NCBI RefSeq assembly: GCF_028858725.1
Contig: NC_084768.1
Span: forward strand, 33,882,664 to 33,946,663
Length of the DNA: 64,000 nucleotides
Direction of reading: 5' to 3'
Source of the DNA: Colius striatus
Taxonomy: Eukaryota; Chordata; Aves; Coliiformes; Coliidae
This document shows, piece by piece, positions 57,501-64,000 of this stretch; the stretch's first letter is position 1, and each line of letters opens with the position of its first letter. A model generated the notes under the pieces. It saw only the letters and a program-made list of their open reading frames with translations, made no database searches and had not been told where the DNA came from. The position numbers were made by a program, and so were the translations under genes.

Positions 57501-57775
57501 TCTGCTCTTTACAGATGTTTAACTAGTAATATTTTCTTCAGTTTTATGTATACAGACACAGGTGGTTCAGATGTTGACAATTCAGGTAGGTCATTAGCTA
57601 TACTTGAGTTTGAACACTACCTTGAATTCCATTCGATCTTCCTTTTTTGGCTGAGATTGTTAAAACCGGGTGTTATTCGTGTTGACAACCAAGAACTTGC
57701 AACATGGAAAAGGAGCTGAAATACAGTGAAACTAGCAACAGCAATGCCAATAGTCAGGTTGCTGAAGGAAGCCAT
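45233..57775 (-). CDS. TLCD4: TLC domain-containing protein 4 (TMEM56), complete, 6 coding exons
   Basis: TLCD4 is a multi-pass membrane protein of the TRAM-LAG1-CLN8 (TLC) family; its biochemical role is poorly known. Coding exons on the minus strand are 57775-57621, 53148-53059, 51988-51930, 50111-50017, 48303-48230 and 45548-45233, which splice in frame to 789 nt (262 aa; human 263 aa). The protein starts [20 protein letters not shown] (first membrane segment), then RKIEWNSR. The TLC domain spans about residues 45-245: [32 protein letters not shown], a His-His pair at 121-122 in [30 protein letters not shown], and [15 protein letters not shown]. The tail is charged and ends NGKSD. Similarity to human TLCD4 is high throughout and every intron is GT-AG. 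The start ATG is the only one in frame in its exon upstream of the first membrane segment. Confidence 0.96.
48230..48303 (-). CDS. TLCD4: TLCD4 coding exon 5
   Basis: Acceptor TTGCTAACCAG, donor CAGCG|GTAAGT. It encodes [20 protein letters not shown] and FVNQ, splitting Arg158. Confidence 0.94.
50017..50111 (-). CDS. TLCD4: TLCD4 coding exon 4
   Basis: Acceptor TTCTCTTGTAG, donor GTACTG|GTGAGT. It encodes the membrane segment [16 protein letters not shown] and the [13 protein letters not shown] segment with the His-His pair. Confidence 0.95.
51845..51899. repeat. Two-copy 27/28-bp tandem duplication
   Basis: GCATAGTGCCTCAGTCTAAA at 51845 is repeated as GCATAGTGACTCAGTATAAA at 51872, followed by similar ACACAGG/CATACAGG ends. 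It is a small local duplication in TLCD4 intron 3, next to the donor of exon 3. Confidence 0.8.
51930..51988 (-). CDS. TLCD4: TLCD4 coding exon 3
   Basis: A 59-nt exon with acceptor ATGTTTACAG and donor TTTCTG|GTAATT. It completes Trp82 and encodes [19 protein letters not shown]. Confidence 0.94.
52890..53012 (-). mobile_element. CR1-type LINE 3' fragment in TLCD4 intron 2
   Basis: On the plus strand: GGAATGGTTTGGGTTGG, then AGGGACCTTAAAGATCATTC, then CCAACCTCCCTGCCATGGAC and CACCATCCCAAAC. This is the reverse complement of a common avian CR1 3' tail. It is truncated and diverged. Confidence 0.88.
53059..53148 (-). CDS. TLCD4: TLCD4 coding exon 2
   Basis: Acceptor CTCTTTTCCAG, donor CTCTG|GTAAGG. 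It encodes [20 protein letters not shown] and [13 protein letters not shown]1 fragment ends about 50 bp beyond the donor. Confidence 0.94.
57621..57775 (-). CDS. TLCD4: TLCD4 coding exon 1
   Basis: The exon itself begins at 57786 after the acceptor CTTTTTGCAG, leaving 11 nt of untranslated leader before the ATG. It encodes residues 1-51 and two bases of Arg52. Donor TTCAAG|GTAGTG. Confidence 0.94.
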
Positions 57776-57786
57776 TGTTCTTCAGC

Positions 57787-60700
57787 CTGCAAAAAGAAGC
57801 AGAAAATAATTTCAGTCCATTCTCCATTTACCTATTTTAAGCAGCCACAGAAAGTGTTTCTGACAACTCTGATCAATGGAAATATTAATCACTAGAAGTT
57901 TCATCCTGCTCAACATTTCTACTTAAGCCTTAACAGTATAAAAGTTTAGGCATACGGTTGTATGTAAAAGTTGCCTTTTGCCTTGGGGTTTTTTTCAAGA
58001 TTTGCATGCTACAGGTTTTCATTGCCCAGAGTCACATACCTATAGAGAAAGTGCAAGGAGGACCACTGACCAGGGCAACCACCAGCTCAGAAGCCTCCAC
58101 TCTGTGCACAAGGCGCTCTAAAGTTGAAAAGCTCATCTCATTCTTACCAGGTTGACTGCTGCCAACATGATTTTAAGAAGCAACAATGAAATCAGATCGT
58201 AGCAGAGAGAATTTTGGGGTCAGCCTCGGGAAGCAATAGCCTCACTGCAGCTTTACATTTGTGTACTTTACAGAGACAGTAGCTCTCAGTTTGCACTTTG
58301 TTCGCAGTTGAGGGGCTCTCTTTCTGATAGCATATCAGCTATCACACTGGAGCTTTTTTTCTTCTTCATATGGAAGTCTAAACTTCAAACAGTTGCAGAG
58401 CACACTGAAATGCATCCCATCATCAGAGATAATGCCTTTTCCAGATGCTGGATGTTTAGCTATTTCATGATGTCTAAACAAATAGCTAAACAATTGCAAA
58501 CATAAATATCAGTCTCTAAATGCTTCAGTCGCTTCTCCTGAGTCGTCAGTCTCAGTTTCTCTGCAAGTCAGAATGACATTTTCCTAGAAGCCACACACTG
58601 CTAAAACACATCTTTGGTTTGATGGTGTCATGAAGTGGTTTATATTCCAAGACTGGCAAAGGTTACAAACTCAGAAAAGTCAATTTGTATTAAGTTGAAC
58701 AGAAAAGGGGGAAAAAAGTCAAATGGCTTCATTTAAAATATAATCTTAATCATTTTAATAGCCATTTAAATAACAACACTTAATTTAGTTTTACAGAAGA
58801 AAATATCTAAAAATAAAATGAAGACCTAGAGCCCAGCATAATGTGTTGTTACTACAACAAACCTAACAGTCAGCAGAAGTAGGTACAATTACATAATACA
58901 CTTAAGATCACCTTTCATTCGCAGGCGTTGTAGAATGAGGGAACATGCCTGGGATTTTTGAAACTGTATCTAAACTGTATCTGCATTGCAGACGGAAAGG
59001 AACTTGAACTTTGGGGAAAAAAAAAAACAGAAAGAGAAGTCCACCAGTAAGAATATTTTTTTTAACGTAATACAATATTCTCCCTTGTAAATGAGGAGTG
59101 CATTGAAACACAGTTTGCATTTAAACTACAGCTTTAACAAAAGTGTATTACACATAGACTGGGAAAAAAGAAACTTTTTCTTCAATAATTTATAAGCAGA
59201 AGGTTCAATGATCTCAAACTTTTCCCCCTCCTCCTCTTTCTTTTTTCCCTTTGCTAGAATCGAGTAAAAAAAACCAAACCAAAACAAAAAAATCACTAAT
59301 TACCTGAAAATTTCCTCTGCCTAGAACTCCCAGTAAAAGCTACAGCTATATAAGCAGAACGCAGGACACATAAGAGCAGATTTGTCAAGTAAAACCTATC
59401 CCACGCATGTTGAGTGTTTACTTCAGAACAGCTTGATGTGATCCTTGGGACTGTCTTCCTGTTTGGTTTATCCCAAAAGGAATCCAGCTTGCAAGCTCTG
59501 AGACAGCTATGCAACACAAACTACAGGGCAGCAAGCAAGAGTGATCAGAAGATTCAGTTCCTAAGTGCATTTTTACTCCAAAGTAAAATTTGAATGCACA
59601 CACTGCAGTGCATTGCAACAGACTGGTTCGTTCTGGTTGTTTATCTGATGACCTGTCCCAGTTCTGCAGCATACAAGTCTTGCACACTTTTTTAATGTTA
59701 GCTTATTAAAACTTCCTATTTCAAATACTATCCTGGATATTCAGTATTGTCTCAAGTATCTTGCACACTGTTCTCCACATACCTCTCCATTTGCCTCCAC
59801 TGATCAAAAAGACACAAAACAAAAACCTAGTTTTCTGCCTGTTTTTACACAATTCAAAGTACTAGAGACAGTAAGTGTTAAAGCTTTAAACTTTTCTGTT
59901 TGAAGGAATAAAACAATTAATTAAATGCTACGTCTTCCAGTTTAAACCCACTGATAAGTGCTGTACAGTGTCCCCTCCAGATTCTACTCGCAGGGACAAA
60001 ACTTTGTTATTACATCATCTCATTTATAGTAAGCAAATCATCTCTTGGACCCATAAGAGAAAAAAAAAACCCAGTTGGTTTAATTCCTGAAGTGAAGGAA
60101 GTCAAAATGCACAGTGAAGACAATTCTCTTCAGAAAAAAATGTCAAAATCACTGAACATCAACCTATCTCATCCTTTTGACTAAATATCACTGTTCTCAC
60201 CATGCCACCAATTTTATTCATCTGCAATGACTATACCAGTACCTCTGAGTTTCAAAGACCCGACATAATCTCTTGGACAAAAGGAACCGATGCTTTGTTT
60301 TGTTTCCTCAGTACCATACTGTATTAGATAAGTAATGTTTCAGCCTGTGATGGGTGTGTTCATTTTAGTACAGGAGACTGTGGAATTAAACAAAGAACCT
60401 TCCAAGCATCCCTTGCAAGAAATGCATTACAAGAGCTAATCTCTCTTCTAAGGAGTCTGTACAGTTAATTTATTTTAAGAAGAAGCTACTTGCATGAGAA
60501 GTGCATGGCTTCCAGAAGTATTATATACCTATATCTCTCAGGAGTTTTAGTGGCAAGTACAGAACCATGATGCCCATGAAGGACAGAGCCACGACAGTAG
60601 CAGAGAAGAAAGGAGCCAGCCAACCTCTACAGTTGGTCTGTCAGATACTCATGAGAATTTTGCAAGACTGATTCCAGAAGGTGATTTCATATATACTTAT

Positions 60701-62401
60701 CAAGATGTTGTTTAAGTAAAGGAAGTATCAAGTCCAACAATAATTTCATAATTTAATTGGGATAGAGTGCTGTATTTTAATTCAAGTTAGAGACCAGGTG
60801 TAAACATTGCTTCACAGGAGACTGAAGAACAGCTTAGCTATAAACATTCTCTCATTATCTCCAAGTTGTTTTCAACTTATACCCTGTTTTACACGAAAAT
60901 TAACTTTTGTTTACCACATTGTTTCGGGTTTGTTTTTTTTAAATATTCACCTTGTTGAGCCAAAGTTTATCACTTAATAGAAACACAACAAACTTCTGAC
61001 TACTTAGGTCTTCTTTACCCTAAGCATAATAGCAAGGGCAGCTTTCAAATACACTGTTTTTCTTCTCACAGCCATCCAGCAAAGTCTGATCAAGATACAG
61101 AACTTCATGGATTATACATGAGCAAACACTTCACATCTCAAACTGCATAGTCATTGATTACCATTCAGTCAGCTGATACTGTTTTTGAGCTAGTAGGCTG
61201 CTGGGTGGGCTGGGAGGTTGAGTGTGCCTACTTAGTAATTCAGGAAGAAGAGTACTATATCCAGGCTGGTTCTTCACCATCAGTTTTTTAGCAGTTTCTT
61301 CCCTGGCTTACCCCAAAGTATTGTCTTAACCACTCAGTTAGTAATTACAAGTGATCAGAACTTCACTCTTACAGCTTTTCAGTGTAGTCTTTAGTGTAAA
61401 TAAATATCATCAAACACTTGAAACTAACAATTTTCAGCAAAGTATTGCTTACAAGTGTCTAGCACAGTAGCAAATTACTCTATTGACCCCAGTAATCCTG
61501 AAAATTACTAACACAACTTTTCCCTCAGGAAAGAGAAGCCAATATGCTCTTTTTCATCTGCTATTAACATGTGGTGGTTTTCCTGCAATTCTGTTTCTAC
61601 TCTAAATCTAGAAGAGAAATCCCAACAAAAAATAAGACTCAATATCCATTCACTACCAATATGAAGCCATTACGAACTTCTGACAGAAACAAGTAAGCAC
61701 TCACTGAAAGAGGGTAAAGAAGCAGAAGTTACCCAGCATTGTATCATCAGTGGCATTTAGCATTTACGTTCATCCGTTTCACAGATGTTTTCGCATCAAT
61801 TTTTCACATCACAAAAACAAGAAATGTAACTGTATAGCCACAAAACAAACTAAGGAGATACAGAGAAAGGTATAAAGCCTGCAGCCCTTACTTTACTGAA
61901 GGCCGGATTTCAAGATGAGCTGGATCGATTTCCAAATGAGATTACGCTCCAAAGCTGCTAGTGATAGCAGGACATCCCATTCAGCTCTGTGCTCTCCTGA
62001 TCCGTTTGAAACAGCCCAATCTAATCGTTGTAAAACTTACCACACTAATTTGCAGAGCCACGTGGGACTACTGACCATCTGCACATTTCATAAGCCCAGT
62101 AACAAAACATCTGCAGTGCTTGAGTCTTGCTGTACTGTTGGTTCTGAATGGTAGTTTTTATTGCTCCAACTGGATTAGACGTACTGCGCTTATCTTACTG
62201 AGCTCGGTAAACAGCGTTAAGGAGGACCACGACAAAATTCAAGCTACTCACAGCTTAAGCCATCTCCGTTTTTATGTAAGGCTGTCCATACTCCCAAATC
62301 CACTTTGCTTTCTGGTCTTAAAACAGCAAAGCAACTAGCTGACTGGGCACACGTTTTATAAAGACAGGGCAAGCAGGGCGCGCTGTTCGCTGCGGTATCA
62401 C
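57787..62401 (-). other. TLCD4: TLCD4 5' noncoding intron
   Basis: The first coding exon starts with an acceptor 11 nt before the ATG, so a noncoding first exon must lie upstream; the CpG island at 62.4-63.5 kb is the obvious source. The intron is A+T-rich. It contains a short hydrophobic open frame with flanking AG and GT at 60626-60529, and otherwise no recognised exon. Confidence 0.65.
58453..58492. repeat. Inverted repeat, 13-bp arms, 14-nt loop
   Basis: TGTTTAGCTATTT at 58453-58465 and its exact reverse complement AAATAGCTAAACA at 58480-58492 could fold as a hairpin in TLCD4 intron 1. It may be chance. Confidence 0.85.
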
Positions 62402-63500
62402 CTACCTACATCGACTTCCACAAACCTGGGAGAAGTTTGCAGTGAGAAAGCAACAGGGAACGGGAAACCCCCTCCCCTCGCCAAACTCGGAGGAGGTGCG
62501 GAGGGGCAGGGGCGCGGAGGGGCCCTAACAGAATCGCTCCCGAGCAACGCAGCGCTAGCGAGCAGCGCCGGGCGCTCCCCGAGCCGGGCATTACCTAGCG
62601 CTCGCCGTCAGCCGAGCCCGCCGCGCCGACAGCCCCGGCCGGCCGCAACGCAGGCAGGCGGGCAAGCGCCGCACGCACACGCCGCGCTGGCTCCGGAGCG
62701 CCTGGAGAAGGGGAACGGCCGCCGCTCCCCGCGCTGCCAGAGCGGCGACAGCCGCCGGCTGCGGCCCGGGGGCGGCGCCGCGCGGGGGGCGGCCCGGCGC
62801 GGAGGGACGGAGGCACGGAGGGAAGCGGCCGCTCCGCGCAGCCCCGCGGGGCGTGGGAAGGGGCCACCCCGCCCCCGCCGCTCTCAGCGCCGCGCCAGAC
62901 CCGCAGCCCGCTCCCTCCCTCCTTCCCTGCCTCCCTCCCCACCCGCCGCACCTGGGAACGACGCTACCGGGGCCGCGCCTCCGCCATGCCCCCCGCGGCC
63001 ACGGGACGGGACGGCCCTTCCCGGGCGCAGGATGCTCCGCCGGCGGCGGCCGCGGCGATCGGGTTACGGCAGCCGCAGCCTTAAAGGAGCCGAGCGCCCG
63101 CGGCCACCTGGCGCCGGGCTCCGCTCGGGAAGGCGGCTGCCCCCGGCGCGGCCCCGCCCGCCGCCGCCCCCTCGCCACCGCAGCTCCCGGGAGCCGCAGC
63201 TGGGACCGGGCCGCGGCCGCCCCCGCCGGCACGGGGGTGGGAGGCGGCGGCCGGCAGCGGCAGCCACCGCGGCACCCGAACCGCGGGCTGCGCAAACGCC
63301 ACGCCAAATCAACGACCCGGGAGCGGCCTTAAAGGCGTGAGCGCGGCTCCAAACGCAGCCCCCGTGACGGCGGGCCGCAGCGGCCGCCCTGCGGGCAGGG
63401 CACGGCACGGCCCGGGGCCGCAGCCGCCGTCGCCAGCCGCGCAGCCCGCTCGCCCCCGCTGCGGGAGGCCGGGGCCCGTGCGGGGATGTCACGACGGGCT
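62402..63500 (-). promoter_or_regulatory. TLCD4: CpG-island promoter and noncoding first exon of TLCD4
   Basis: Strong CpG-dense island upstream of TLCD4. On the minus strand, donor-like sites occur at 62594 (GCGCTAG|GTAATG) and near 62405-62400 (TGTAG|GTAGGTGA). Either could end the untranslated first exon that joins the acceptor at 57787. In human, ALG14 lies divergently next to TLCD4, so the island might serve a plus-strand gene too, but I found no ALG14 peptide in the window. The large frames inside are composition artefacts. Confidence 0.75.
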
Positions 63501-63914
63501 CCCAGGGCCCCAGATTCCGCTGGTAACGGCTTATACGCGCTGGGGGAGGAAAAACTCCTGCTAGGTATAGCATCTGAGCTGTAATCACCGTGCCTTTCAT
63601 TCACACAGCCCCCGTGCCTGAAAGGCAGCACGGGCGAAACGCTGCCGCCGTAGCATTTGTGCACAGCACAGGCTCCGGGGCAGCACACCCCTCACACGGA
63701 CAGCAGCTAGTGCTCCTGCTTGCACTTTTTTCATTTAAATGCTGCGATGACTTTTGTCATTTTTACTGTTGTGGAGTATGGAAAAATCAAAGAGAAGCAA
63801 AATAACATTGACAAAATTAAATATTATCATGAGCAATAGACTTACTTTTTTACTGACTGGAAAGTGTAATCGCCAGGACTCTGTTCCTCTTGGCATACTT
63901 CTATTATACACATT

Positions 63915-64000
63915 CTAAATCGCCTCAACTTCCATTTCCATGAAAGATTCTTGATCTTCCACATCAGTAATTTTAAAAGTCTCCTCTCTCAAAGAACGTA
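63915..64000 (-). CDS. Possible terminal exon of an unidentified upstream gene, partial at the window edge
   Basis: A minus-strand frame runs in from the window edge and stops at TAG 63917-63915. It encodes an acidic tail that ends TDVEDQESFMEMEVEAI. I do not recognise it. Twenty-seven open codons can occur by chance, and no acceptor or poly(A) signal is visible to confirm an exon. If real, it belongs to a gene transcribed towards TLCD4 on the same strand. Confidence 0.2.
   Translation of the reverse strand, partial: RSLREETFKITDVEDQESFMEMEVEAI

Noticed and set aside
58908-59120. Similarity of CCTGGGATTTTTGAA at 58.95 kb to the same words at 54.83 kb
   Set aside because: The match is only about 15 bases, with no extended alignment, so it is likely coincidence.
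62591-63307. 238-codon minus-strand and 159-codon plus-strand frames in the TLCD4 island
   Set aside because: Low-complexity Ala/Arg/Pro/Gly composition typical of CpG islands, with no similarity to ALG14 or any other family.

Overview
The window looks like vertebrate genomic DNA, most likely from a bird. It carries multi-exon genes with GT-AG introns, CpG-island promoters, and two degraded CR1-type retrotransposon tails (23.75-23.95 kb and 52.89-53.01 kb) of the avian/reptilian kind. I assembled gene models by hand from conserved peptides and splice sites. Three complete protein-coding genes are present, all on the minus strand, and nearly all the other open frames are chance.

Layout from left to right. 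(1) 1-18.2 kb has no coding exon that I recognise. It contains an orphan CpG island with a 36-bp minisatellite and a 322-bp uninterrupted purine tract (about 2.0-2.73 kb), a CA-rich minisatellite (11.1 kb), and several A+T-rich homeobox-motif-dense stretches that look like conserved regulatory elements. In human this side of RWDD3 is a gene desert towards PTBP2. (2) 18.2-24.9 kb is RWDD3 (RSUME), four coding exons, 266 aa, with a CpG-island promoter at 24.6-25.1 kb. (3) 31.3-36.3 kb is a complete six-exon holocytochrome c synthase gene (HCCS-like, 258 aa), with a poly(A) signal and a CpG-island promoter. (4) 36.4-45.2 kb is intergenic with no recognised exon. (5) 45.2-63.3 kb is TLCD4 (TMEM56), six coding exons, 262 aa, with the promoter CpG island at 62.4-63.5 kb and a long 5' noncoding intron. 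(6) At the right edge is a short open frame with a stop that could be the last exon of another minus-strand gene. It is unidentified.

The order TLCD4 then RWDD3 on the same strand matches human 1p21.3. There the two genes are direct neighbours and form a read-through transcript, and the human HCCS gene is on the X chromosome. An intact, intron-containing HCCS gene between them is therefore the most notable feature. It suggests an old HCCS duplicate kept here and lost from the mammalian locus, or a lineage-specific relocation. The other items worth checking are a near-perfect 47-bp palindrome just beyond the HCCS-like 3' end, the polypurine tract, and a possible small membrane-segment exon inside TLCD4 intron 1. 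The three genes act in separate processes: SUMO conjugation enhancement, mitochondrial cytochrome c haem attachment, and a TLC-domain membrane protein. I see no operon-like functional link.
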